A stretch of 64,000 bases of DNA from DASPFV01 sp035620975 (GTDB lineage: Bacteria > Acidobacteriota > Vicinamibacteria > Vicinamibacterales > 2-12-FULL-66-21): NCBI GenBank assembly GCA_035620975.1, contig DASPFV010000221.1:12885-76884 (forward strand), in the 5' to 3' direction. The notes beneath the pieces were generated by a model. The model was not told where the DNA came from, made no database searches, and was given only the letters and a program-made list of their open reading frames with translations. Numbering within the stretch: position 1 is the first letter of the stretch; each line of letters opens with the position of its first letter. Positions 32,600 to 40,708 of this stretch are shown here, piece by piece. A program made the translations under genes and the position numbers.

Positions 32600-32714
32600 C
32601 GCCGGCCAGGGCGCCGCGGGCCGTGCCAATCCCGCCGCCAGCCGGTATCCCGCGAGCCGGCCGCCCCGAACCAGCAGCGACGGCACGCAAGCAACGCAGA
32701 CAGAGACAACACCC

Positions 32715-34850
32715 ATGCAGACACGCACCCTCTCCCTTGGCCGCCGGTCGCTCTCGATCGAGACTGGTCGTCTCGCGAAGCAGGCCGACGGGGCCGTGGT
32801 CGTCCGCTCAGGCGACACCATGGTGCTCGTGACGGCCTGCGCCGCACCGACGCCGCGCGAGGGCATCGACTTTCTCCCGTTGACCGTCGACTACCGCGAG
32901 TACACCTATGCGTCCGGCCGCATCCCTGGCGGATTCTTCAAGCGCGAGGGGAAGCCGAGCGAGAAGGAGGTCCTCACCAGCCGTCTGATCGACCGCCCGA
33001 TTCGACCGCTGTTTCCGGCGGGCTGGCGTCACGAGACCCAGGTCATCGCGCTCGTCCTGTCGGCCGATTCCGACAACGACAGCGACGTGCTGGCGATCAC
33101 GGGGGCGTCGGCGGCGCTGGCGCTCTCGGCGATCCCGTTCACGCGGACCATTGCGGGCGTCCGCATGGGCCTGATCGACGGGGAGTACATCGTGAATCCC
33201 TCCTTCGAGGAGCGGCGCCGCAGCCGCCTCGATCTCGTGGTGGCCGGCAGCCGGGACGCGATCGTGATGGTGGAAGCCGGCGCGCGCGAGGTGAGCGAGG
33301 AGGAGATGGTCCAGGCGCTCGAGCACGCGCACGCCGCCATCCGCGAGATCGTGGCCGGCATCGACCAGCTCGCCGCGGAGTCCGGCAGGAAGAAAGTCAC
33401 CGTCACGCGCAAGGAGATCGGCAAGGAGTTCTACCGCGAGGTCGAGGAGAAGGTCTACGTGCCGCTCAGCGAGGCGATGCGCATCAAAGGCAAGCTCGAG
33501 AACTACGACCGCGTCGATCAGGTACTCGAGGATCTCATCGCCAGCATTCCCGAGGGGGAGGTCGAGCGCCGCACCGAAGCGAAGCAGATTTTCAAGGAAC
33601 TGAAGGAAAGGGTCATCCGCGACGAGGCCCTCGAGCGCGGCCGGCGTCTCGACGGCCGGGCCTTCGACGAGATAAGAGCCATCACGATCGAAGTGGGCGT
33701 CCTGCCGCGCACGCACGGCTCGACCGTCTTCACGCGCGGTGAGACGCAGGCGCTCGTCACCGCGACGCTTGGCACCGCCGAGGACCAGCAGAAGATCGAA
33801 ATGGTGGAAGGCGAGACGTGGAAGCGCTTCATGCTTCATTACAACTTCCCGCCGTTCTCGGTCGGCGAGGTCGCCTTCCTGCGCGGACCGGGACGGCGCG
33901 AGGTCGGCCACGGCGCCCTCGCCGAGCGCGCGCTTCTCCCGCTCATCCCCGCCGAAGAGAAGTTCCCCTACACCATCCGCGTCGTCTCCGACATCCTCGA
34001 GTCCAACGGCTCCTCGTCGATGGCATCCGTCTGCGGCGGGTCGCTCGCGATGATGGATGCCGGCGTGCCGCTTCGCACCCACGTCGCGGGGGTCGCGATG
34101 GGTCTCATCATGGACGAAGCGACCGGCCGGCACGCGATCCTGACCGATATTGCCGGGTTCGAGGACCATTACGGTGACATGGACTTCAAGGTCGCCGGCA
34201 CGGCCGATGGGATCACTGCCCTGCAGATGGACATCAAGGTCGCGGGCATCACGACCGATATCATGCGCAAGGCGCTCGAGCAGGCGCGTCAGGGCCGGAT
34301 GTTCATCCTCGATCGGATGCAGGGCGCGCTGGCGGGTTCACGGACGAACGTCTCTACCTACGCACCGCGCATCGTGACGATCCGGATCCCCGTGGACAAG
34401 ATCCGGGACGTCATCGGCCCGGGCGGGAAGACGATCCGGAGCATCATCGAGCGCACCGGCGTGAAGATCGACGTCGAGGACGACGGCCGTGTGAACGTCG
34501 CGTCCGCCGACGAGGCCTCGGCCCAGAAGGCGATCGGCATCATCCAGGAGCTCACGGCGACGCCCGAGCTCAACAAGACCTATCTCGGAAAGGTGCAGCG
34601 GATTACGGATTTCGGAGCGTTCGTGGAGATCATGCCGGGGGTCGACGGCCTCCTGCACGTTTCCGAAATTGCACACTATCGCGTCAAGGATGTTCGTGAC
34701 GAGCTCAAGGAAGGGGAACAGGTGATGGTCAAGGTGATCAACATCGACCCCTCCGGCAAGATCCGACTCAGTCGAAAGGCGCTGCTCCAGCCCGAGGAGG
34801 GACAGGCCGGCCGGAGCGAGGCCCGGCGCGAACACGCACGAAAAGAGTAA
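32715..34850 (+). CDS. pnp: Polyribonucleotide nucleotidyltransferase (PNPase)
   Basis: Phosphorolytic 3'-5' exoribonuclease of mRNA turnover and the degradosome. The 711-residue protein has two RNase PH-like domains (first with RIPGGFFKREGKPSE; second with RTHGSTVFTRGETQAL and the catalytic DFKVAGTADGITALQMD segment, cut here), a linker helix domain, a KH domain (VIGPGGKTIRSII) and S1 (GKVQRITDFGAFVEIMPG). The length is normal. It ends the translation/RNA-decay operon. Confidence 0.96.
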   Translation: MQTRTLSLGRRSLSIETGRLAKQADGAVVVRSGDTMVLVTACAAPTPREGIDFLPLTVDYREYTYASGRIPGGFFKREGKPSEKEVLTSRLIDRPIRPLFPAGWRHETQVIALVLSADSDNDSDVLAITGASAALALSAIPFTRTIAGVRMGLIDGEYIVNPSFEERRRSRLDLVVAGSRDAIVMVEAGAREVSEEEMVQALEHAHAAIREIVAGIDQLAAESGRKKVTVTRKEIGKEFYREVEEKVYVPLSEAMRIKGKLENYDRVDQVLEDLIASIPEGEVERRTEAKQIFKELKERVIRDEALERGRRLDGRAFDEIRAITIEVGVLPRTHGSTVFTRGETQALVTATLGTAEDQQKIEMVEGETWKRFMLHYNFPPFSVGEVAFLRGPGRREVGHGALAERALLPLIPAEEKFPYTIRVVSDILESNGSSSMASVCGGSLAMMDAGVPLRTHVAGVAMGLIMDEATGRHAILTDIAGFEDHYGDMDFKVAGTADGITALQMDIKVAGITTDIMRKALEQARQGRMFILDRMQGALAGSRTNVSTYAPRIVTIRIPVDKIRDVIGPGGKTIRSIIERTGVKIDVEDDGRVNVASADEASAQKAIGIIQELTATPELNKTYLGKVQRITDFGAFVEIMPGVDGLLHVSEIAHYRVKDVRDELKEGEQVMVKVINIDPSGKIRLSRKALLQPEEGQAGRSEARREHARKE

Positions 34851-34909
34851 TTGCCCGACCGGGGCAACCAAACCACCTCGGCCGGCGTCTGTACCCTTCG
34901 GAGGGACCC

Positions 34910-35272
34910 ATGCACCGAGTCCGGCACACGGGCGTCATCGCGCTGGCAGCCGTCGGGCTCGCGGCCGTGATCTGGGCCAGGGCCTCGGCCCAGGGCGGCT
35001 CGCGCGATGTGTCCATCGAGGGCAACGAGTTCGCCTTCGCGCCGGCCAGGATCGAAGTGCAGCGGGATGATCTCGTGAAGGTCACCTTCACGGCCAGGGA
35101 CATGGCGCACAGCTTCGCGATCGATTCCTACCGGATCGTCAAGCGCGCGGGCGCGGGTCAGACCGTCGTGTTCGAGTTCCGCGCCGACAGGCCAGGCACC
35201 TACCCCTTCTACTGCAACCTCTCCTTGGACGAGCGCTGCCGCAACATGCGCGGCGAGCTGATCGTCAGGTAG
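34910..35272 (+). CDS. Exported cupredoxin-domain protein with atypical copper ligands
   Basis: A 120-residue small cupredoxin with a Sec signal peptide (residues 1-27, cleavage after ASAQG). The Greek-key pattern is clear (EFAFAPARIEVQRDDLVKVTF ... MAHSFAI ... PGTYPFYCN ... MRGELIV). Candidate ligands are His67 (AHSF), Cys102 (FYCN), Cys110 and Met113. Compared with the C-x3-C-x3-H-x2-M loop of CuA-type domains, the second Cys is Leu and the His position is Cys. It probably carries electrons or copper in the periplasm. A clear -10 was not found; it follows pnp by 59 nt. Confidence 0.75.
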   Translation: MHRVRHTGVIALAAVGLAAVIWARASAQGGSRDVSIEGNEFAFAPARIEVQRDDLVKVTFTARDMAHSFAIDSYRIVKRAGAGQTVVFEFRADRPGTYPFYCNLSLDERCRNMRGELIVR

Positions 35273-35371
35273 AGAAAACCCTCGCCCGCCGGAGATCGCA
35301 CTGGATGGTGACGACCATCCGCGAGATGCCGGGACCGGCCCGGGCGCCGAGGCCGCAATGACCCGGCTCGG

Positions 35372-36517
35372 TCACCCCGCAGCCACGGCGGCGTCCGACG
35401 GTGCGGCCGACCGGGAGAAGGCCCGGGCGCAGTCGATCCGTTCAGCCAGCGGCGGATGGGTATGGAACATCCAGAGCACGAGGCGTGACGGCTGTTCTTC
35501 GGCGAGGTTCTGCGCGCTCAGCCGGCGCATCGCCGAGATGAACGCGTCGGGTCTTCCGGTCAGCCGGAGCGCGTAATCGTCGGCCCGCCGCTCGTTTCTC
35601 CTGGACAGCGCCTTGAGCACCGGGCCCGCCGGCAGGAGGACACCCGTGGCGGCCAGCAGCAGCACCGGCAGGCCCGCGACGTCGGCCGGCCCGCGCAGGC
35701 CGAGAGGGCGCCAGCCCGCCGCCAGCGCCGCGGCGGCTCCTGCAAGCCCCAGCATCAGCGCAGCAGCCTCGACCAGCACGCCTTTCCCGATGTCGCCGTG
35801 CGCGTGGTGACCCAGCTCGTGCGCGAGAATAACCTCGATCTCGTCGTCGGAGTACTCCTGGAGGAGCGTGTCCGACAGGAGGATGCGCCTGGTGGAGCCG
35901 GCGCCGGCGAGCGCGGCGTTCGCACGTCGCGTCTTCTCCCCGAGGCCCCAGACGTAGACGCCCATGACGGGCAGACCGGCTCGCCTGCACAGGGACTGCA
36001 GACGCTCGCGCAGCCCCGGGCGGTCGAGCGGCGTGAAGCGGTAGAAGAGAGGCAGCAGCCACGTCGGGGCGGCGCGGGTGATCGCGCTCAGGCCGATGGC
36101 AAACGCGAGCGCAGACGGCGCCCACCACCATCGAGGCAGGAGCCTGATGCTCAGGTAGACGATCTCGGCCGCACCAAGCGCCAGGAGCGTCAGCAGGGCG
36201 GCGGCCTTGACATGATCCGTGAGCCAGGTCTCCAGGGACTCGGAGGAGAGCCCGAACCGCCGGTCCAGCACATACGTCCCGTAGAACGTCAGGGGAAGCC
36301 GCGCCGTCTGGTAGAACACGGCCAGCAGCACGACGTAGAGAGCGACGGTGGACGGGGCGCTCTCGGCAGCCCCCGACACGCGCTCGGCGGTACTGCGCAG
36401 GATCGAGGAACCGCCGCTGACGACGAGGCCCAGCCACACGGATGCGGCGAAGGCGCCCGACAGCATGGCGACGCGCCTGGACAGCCGGTGATACCGCGCG
36501 GACCTGGGCTCGTTCAC
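35372..36517 (-). CDS. M48 family membrane metalloprotease (Ste24/HtpX-like)
   Basis: Zinc endopeptidase of the inner membrane, 381 residues. The N-terminal half has several membrane helices and the Ste24-type segment LPLTFYGTYVLDRRFGLS. The zinc site is HELGHH at about residue 233, with the third ligand Glu in NERRADDYAL. In Ste24 the family cleaves prenylated proteins; bacterial members act in membrane protein quality control, so the substrate is unknown. The start ATG at 36517 is the longest; a later ATG (MLSGAF) would still keep all helices. It is 37 nt downstream of smc on the same strand. Confidence 0.85.
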   Translation of the reverse strand: MNEPRSARYHRLSRRVAMLSGAFAASVWLGLVVSGGSSILRSTAERVSGAAESAPSTVALYVVLLAVFYQTARLPLTFYGTYVLDRRFGLSSESLETWLTDHVKAAALLTLLALGAAEIVYLSIRLLPRWWWAPSALAFAIGLSAITRAAPTWLLPLFYRFTPLDRPGLRERLQSLCRRAGLPVMGVYVWGLGEKTRRANAALAGAGSTRRILLSDTLLQEYSDDEIEVILAHELGHHAHGDIGKGVLVEAAALMLGLAGAAAALAAGWRPLGLRGPADVAGLPVLLLAATGVLLPAGPVLKALSRRNERRADDYALRLTGRPDAFISAMRRLSAQNLAEEQPSRLVLWMFHTHPPLAERIDCARAFSRSAAPSDAAVAAG

Positions 36518-36554
36518 GTTCTCGACCCGTCCTGGCAGCGGCGCGGACCGGACC

Positions 36555-39500
36555 TCAGTTCAACCGAACGGAAATCAGCTTGGACACGCCGGGCTCCTCC
36601 ATCGTGATTCCGTACAGCCGGTCCGCAATCTCCATGGTCTTGCGGTTGTGGGTGATGAGGATGAACTGCGTGCGGTCCTGCATGCCCTGCAGCATCTCCA
36701 CGAATCGGCCGATGTTGGCGTCGTCGAGCGGAGCGTCGATCTCGTCGAGCAGGCAGAAGGGGCTGGGGCGGTACTTGAAGATGGCGAACATCAGCGCCAT
36801 CGCGGTAAGGGCCTTCTCGCCGCCCGAGAGCAGCTGCACGTTCTGGAGCCGCTTGCCGGGTGGCTGCGCGATGATGTCAATCCCGCTCTCGAGCTGATCG
36901 GCCTCGTCGAGCAGCACGAGCCCTGCCCGACCGCCGCCAAAGAGGGTCGTGAAGGTGTGCTCGAAATTCTGGTTGATGACCGTGAAGGCGTCCCGGAAGC
37001 GCTCTTTCGTCGTCTTGTCGATGCGGCGGATCGCCTCGCCGGTCGCCGCAATCGAATCGACGAGATCGCGGCGCTGCGCGGTGAGGAATGTGTGGCGCGA
37101 CTCGAGGTCGTCGAACTGGTCGATGGCCATCATGTTGACCGCCCCCATGCGCTCGATTCTGGCGCGCAGGTCGGCGACCATCTCGTCGGCTGTCATCGGT
37201 CCAGGTCTCCCGCTGTCGCCTGCCGGCGGAGCGACTTCGGCGGCGGACGGCGCGTCCCCGCCCTCGCTCTCGATGTTCTCGCCCGTCTCGGCCGACTCGA
37301 GCGCTTCGTCGACGGGCCGCGGGCTGGCGAGCACGCCGTCCCGCTCGAGCTGATCGACCTCGGCCATCACCTCGTCGAGCGTCGCCTGCACGGTGTCGGC
37401 GCAGGCGGCCGCCAGATGCGAGAGGTCGCTTTCTGCCGTCGCGCGCGCCACGTCCAGCTGGGCCACCTCGGAACGGACGCTCTCCAGACCGCGTCGCGCT
37501 TCACGGATCCGCGCATCCTCGTCATCGAATCCGGCGCGCAGGTCCTGAGCACGCTCGTCGGCCTGCCGGACGGCCTCGCGAAGCTCGCCGAACCGCTTGA
37601 CTCCCACGTCGAGCGCCGCCTCGGATTCGGCGACGCCACGCTCCAGTTCGGCGCGTCGCACGGCGGTCCGCCGGAGATCCTCGTGCCGCGCGTCGATCCT
37701 GGACTCGAGTTCCGCGGCGGCCGCTTCCAGCCTCTTCACGTCCGCTCCGAGGGCGCCCGAGCGCTCGACCAGAGCCGCGTGGACCGCCTTGGCCTCGGCG
37801 GTGCGGTTCGCCTGGAGCTGGCTCGATTCCCGCGCCTCGAAGAGCCGGCGCTGGGTGAGGTTCAGCTGTTCGTCGGCATGCCGCTGCTCCACCTCGATGC
37901 GGCGGATCGACGCGAGGGCCTCCTCCTGCCGGGCTTCCTGCGACCGCTGCTCTTCGTCGGCGGATCGCCGTTCGACCGCGATCTGATCCTGCTTTCGCGC
38001 GACGCGTTCGGCGGCGTCCGCCGCGGCTGCAGCCTGCAGCTCGAATCCGACCGCTGCCTTCTCCTGCCGGTGCAGTTCGGCCTGCAGGGCTGTAATCGCG
38101 GACTCGACCGAGGCAATCGTCACGTCCAGATCGAGCGTGTCCCGGCGCAGCCGGTCGGCGGTCTGCGCCTGTGCCTCGACGCGCTCGCTCAGCTCACGGA
38201 TCTCGCGTTTGGTGGCCAGGATGCCACGCGCCTCGGCTCGCAGACCGCCTTCCACGATGCGGGGTCCGTGGAACACCTCGCCTTCGGGCGTGACGAGAGG
38301 TCCGGCGAACCGCACCGAGGCGGCGCTCGCCGCCTCGAACCCGGAAGCCAGCCCGGCCTGCGACAGGAGCGCGCCGATGCTCGAACGGGCGGGGCCGGCA
38401 ACACGAACGAGCTCGGAGAGGGGACGCACGCCTTCCGGCAGCTCCGCGACCTGCACGTCGTCGCCGGCGGCGTCCGGATCTGCCACGACGAAGCCGACCC
38501 GCCCGGCGTTTCGATCGGCCGCGAAACGCAGGCCTGCCGCCGCGTGAGCCGCGGAGGCGACGACGACGAACTGGAGGCGCTCGCCCAGGCAGGCCTCGAC
38601 CGCACGCTCGAAGCCTTTTTCGACCTCCAGGTGATCGGCAACAGATCCGAGATGCGGGACGTCGGGATGGGGCTCTGCGAGCACCGCGCGTGCGCCGTCG
38701 CCGTACTCCGCCCGGGCCGCATCGAGCTCCTGGAGAGAACGGAGCCGGGCTGTGAGCGCGGCGAGCTCGTGCTCCTGGCTTCTCAAGTCGCGCGCGCGCG
38801 CGTCACGTGCCTCGCGTGCGCCTGCCAGCTCGCCTTCCCTCGTCGCGCGCTCGATTCGAAGCGCCTCCATGGCCTGCCGGGCCCGATGGAGGGCTTCGTC
38901 CGCGGCGGCCCGATCCCGAGAGGCGCGCTCGGCTTCCAGCCTGAGGTCGGCCGACTCGACGTCCAGCCGGGCGATCTGCTCGACCATTCGCGACTGCGCG
39001 GCACGCGCGTGCTCCAGTGCATGGCGCAGCGCCGTCGCGGCGTTGACGGCGGCGTACAGCTCGCTGCGTGCGGCCTCGACGTCGGCCTCCAGACCTTCCA
39101 CCTGCCGTCTGGCCTCGGCCGACGCGATCTCCTCCGAAGCCAGAGTGCGGGTGGCCTCGTCACGCTCGAGGGTCGCCTGTGCGGCGGCGTTCCGACGGTC
39201 CTCCAGCTCGAGACGGGTGGGCTCGCGACGCGCCTCGAGCGCCTGCACTTCTTCCTGGAGACTCGAGGCGGCGATGCCCGCCTGCTCGATCTGCTGCCGG
39301 TCGAACGCGATCTGCTGCTGCAGCCGCCCCACCTCGAGCTCGGCGCCGTGGGCCGCTTCCCGCGCGGCCGTCGAGCGGCCGTCTGCGTCCGTCAGCTCGA
39401 TCCGCAGTCGCTCGAGCGTCGCCTCGAGCCCGGCGAGGTGCGCCGCCGCGGCAGTCTCGCGCGTGCGGGCATCCGCCAGGCGCGCCCGCCCGCTTTCGAT

Positions 39501-40385
39501 GGCCTGGGCCAGCAGGCGGTATCGCGCGGCGAACTGCACCTTCTCCCAGCGGCGCAGCTCCTCTCGAAGGCGCTTGTAGCGGCGCGCCTTGGCAGCCTGT
39601 CGCTTGAGCGCGCCGCGCTGTTTCTCGACCTCGAAGACGATGTCGTCGACGCGCGTGAGGTTCTGCTGCGCGGCTTCGAGCTTGAGCTCGGCCGCGCGGC
39701 GGCGGCTCTTGTACTTCGTGACCCCCGCCGCCTCTTCAATCAGCTGCCGGCGATCCGTCGGCCGCGCGCTCAGGATCTGTCCGATCTTCCCCTGTTCGAT
39801 GACCGCGTAGGCCTTCACTCCCAGGCCTGCGTCCATCAGCAGGTCCTGGATGTCGCGCAGCCTGCAGATCTCCCCGTCGATCAGGTACTCGCTCTCTCCC
39901 GAGCGATACAGCCGGCGCATCAGCTCGACGTCCCGTACGAGGAGCGGCTCGTCGTCGGCCAGCGCGACAGCCGCCGGCGCTGCGGCGTCGCTCACCCGGT
40001 GCTGCACGCCCGCCTGCGTCACGCCCGGCAGGTGCCCGTCACCGTGACCGTGACCGTTACCGTTGCCACCCCCATTTCCCTGGCCCGATGAAACCATCGC
40101 CGGCCGCTCCGGCGCACGCACCGCCACGCCGCTGAGCCGCAGCCGCACCTCGGCCGCCGCGGTCGGCTTGCGCGCGTCGCTGCCGCCGAAGATCACGTCC
40201 TCCATACGGTCCCCGCGCAGGCTCTTCGCGCTCTGCTCGCCGAGTACCCAGGTCAACGCGTCCACGACGTTGCTCTTTCCGCAGCCGTTGGGGCCGACGA
40301 TCGCGGTCACGCCGTTGTCGAACGTCAACTCGGCGCGATCCGGGAAGCTCTTGAAGCCGGCGATTTCGAGACGGTTCAGCCGCAT
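36555..40385 (-). CDS. smc: Chromosome segregation protein SMC
   Basis: Condensin ATPase that organises the chromosome. The 1276-residue protein has Walker A GPNGCGKSN (31-39), two long coiled coils flanking a hinge (about 540-680, ADHLEVEKGFERAVEACLG entry), signature LSGGEKALTAMALM and Walker B FCLLDEIDAPLDD near the C-terminus. Residues about 88-148 carry a Gly/Asn/His-rich insertion (GNGGGNGNGHGHGDGH) inside the N-terminal head, where most SMC proteins have a short loop. A second low-complexity insert, rich in Glu/Ala/Pro, lies in the C-terminal coil. The 1147-codon reading frame on the other strand is a shadow. Confidence 0.94.
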   Translation of the reverse strand: MRLNRLEIAGFKSFPDRAELTFDNGVTAIVGPNGCGKSNVVDALTWVLGEQSAKSLRGDRMEDVIFGGSDARKPTAAAEVRLRLSGVAVRAPERPAMVSSGQGNGGGNGNGHGHGDGHLPGVTQAGVQHRVSDAAAPAAVALADDEPLLVRDVELMRRLYRSGESEYLIDGEICRLRDIQDLLMDAGLGVKAYAVIEQGKIGQILSARPTDRRQLIEEAAGVTKYKSRRRAAELKLEAAQQNLTRVDDIVFEVEKQRGALKRQAAKARRYKRLREELRRWEKVQFAARYRLLAQAIESGRARLADARTRETAAAAHLAGLEATLERLRIELTDADGRSTAAREAAHGAELEVGRLQQQIAFDRQQIEQAGIAASSLQEEVQALEARREPTRLELEDRRNAAAQATLERDEATRTLASEEIASAEARRQVEGLEADVEAARSELYAAVNAATALRHALEHARAAQSRMVEQIARLDVESADLRLEAERASRDRAAADEALHRARQAMEALRIERATREGELAGAREARDARARDLRSQEHELAALTARLRSLQELDAARAEYGDGARAVLAEPHPDVPHLGSVADHLEVEKGFERAVEACLGERLQFVVVASAAHAAAGLRFAADRNAGRVGFVVADPDAAGDDVQVAELPEGVRPLSELVRVAGPARSSIGALLSQAGLASGFEAASAASVRFAGPLVTPEGEVFHGPRIVEGGLRAEARGILATKREIRELSERVEAQAQTADRLRRDTLDLDVTIASVESAITALQAELHRQEKAAVGFELQAAAAADAAERVARKQDQIAVERRSADEEQRSQEARQEEALASIRRIEVEQRHADEQLNLTQRRLFEARESSQLQANRTAEAKAVHAALVERSGALGADVKRLEAAAAELESRIDARHEDLRRTAVRRAELERGVAESEAALDVGVKRFGELREAVRQADERAQDLRAGFDDEDARIREARRGLESVRSEVAQLDVARATAESDLSHLAAACADTVQATLDEVMAEVDQLERDGVLASPRPVDEALESAETGENIESEGGDAPSAAEVAPPAGDSGRPGPMTADEMVADLRARIERMGAVNMMAIDQFDDLESRHTFLTAQRRDLVDSIAATGEAIRRIDKTTKERFRDAFTVINQNFEHTFTTLFGGGRAGLVLLDEADQLESGIDIIAQPPGKRLQNVQLLSGGEKALTAMALMFAIFKYRPSPFCLLDEIDAPLDDANIGRFVEMLQGMQDRTQFILITHNRKTMEIADRLYGITMEEPGVSKLISVRLN

Positions 40386-40642
40386 GACGATTTCAGTCCC
40401 CTCGAATCCCCTGAAACACGAACAGCCGCAGCCAGAGCCGGTCGAGCGCCCCGATCATCCGACGGACGGTCCGAAGGGACTCGCCGGGCGGACAGTCGGG
40501 ATCCCTCCCGTGCCTGGAAGCGGCTGGGTTCGCTTCGCAGCGACTGTGCTGAAGTCTTGGACGTGATGCGGCAACGGACCGGGCGATCGGCTCCACATCC
40601 CGCCCCGGCGAGATGGCCCCTGGATCCGGTCAAGCGGCCGTC

Positions 40643-40671
40643 AGTCTAACAAGGCCCCATACATGGGGCAA
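40643..40671 (-). promoter_or_regulatory. Promoter-like pair overlapping a palindrome, reading toward smc
   Basis: On the minus strand TTGCCC (40666-40671) and TAGACT (40643-40648) are 17 nt apart. The 16-nt palindrome GCCCCATGTATGGGGC (40654-40669) fills most of the spacer and touches the -35, as repressor operators often do. A second CCCCA...TGGGG element lies just upstream. Confidence 0.35.
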
Positions 40672-40701
40672 GCGCAATCTGTGACCCCAAAATATGGGGC
40701 C
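40653..40701. repeat. 49-nt inverted-repeat element (REP-like or tandem operator)
   Basis: The outer arms GGCCCCATA (40653-40661) and TATGGGGCC (40693-40701) are perfect inverted repeats. Inside, each half is itself a CCCCA...TGGGG palindrome (CCCCATACATGGGG and CCCCAAAATATGGGG). The form suits either a REP-like sequence of the RAYT type or a pair of operator sites; no RAYT transposase is in the window. Confidence 0.5.
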
Positions 40702-40708
40702 AAATGCC

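Larger units (their letters stand above)
40386..40708. other. 323-nt intergenic region between ctp and smc
   Basis: No convincing gene. Short minus-strand frames (for example 40393-40596) have shadow-like composition, although one ends in a plausible helix (IGALDRLWLRLFVFQGIRG). The region holds a 49-nt inverted-repeat element (40653-40701) and a promoter-like -35/-10 pair (40643-40671) reading toward smc; the remaining 250 nt before smc show nothing I recognise. Confidence 0.5.

Noticed and set aside
35303..35320. Hairpin GGATGGT/ACCATCC between the cupredoxin and M48 genes as a terminator
   Set aside because: A 7-bp stem with no T-run on either strand; not called as a terminator.
36648..40091. 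1147-codon plus-strand frame opposite smc
   Set aside because: Long open frame created by GC-rich third positions of smc; no recognisable domains or ribosome site.
40393..40596. 67-codon minus-strand frame just before smc, ending in a helix-like segment
   Set aside because: The terminal piece looks plausible, but the rest has shadow composition and there is no ribosome site; left as intergenic.
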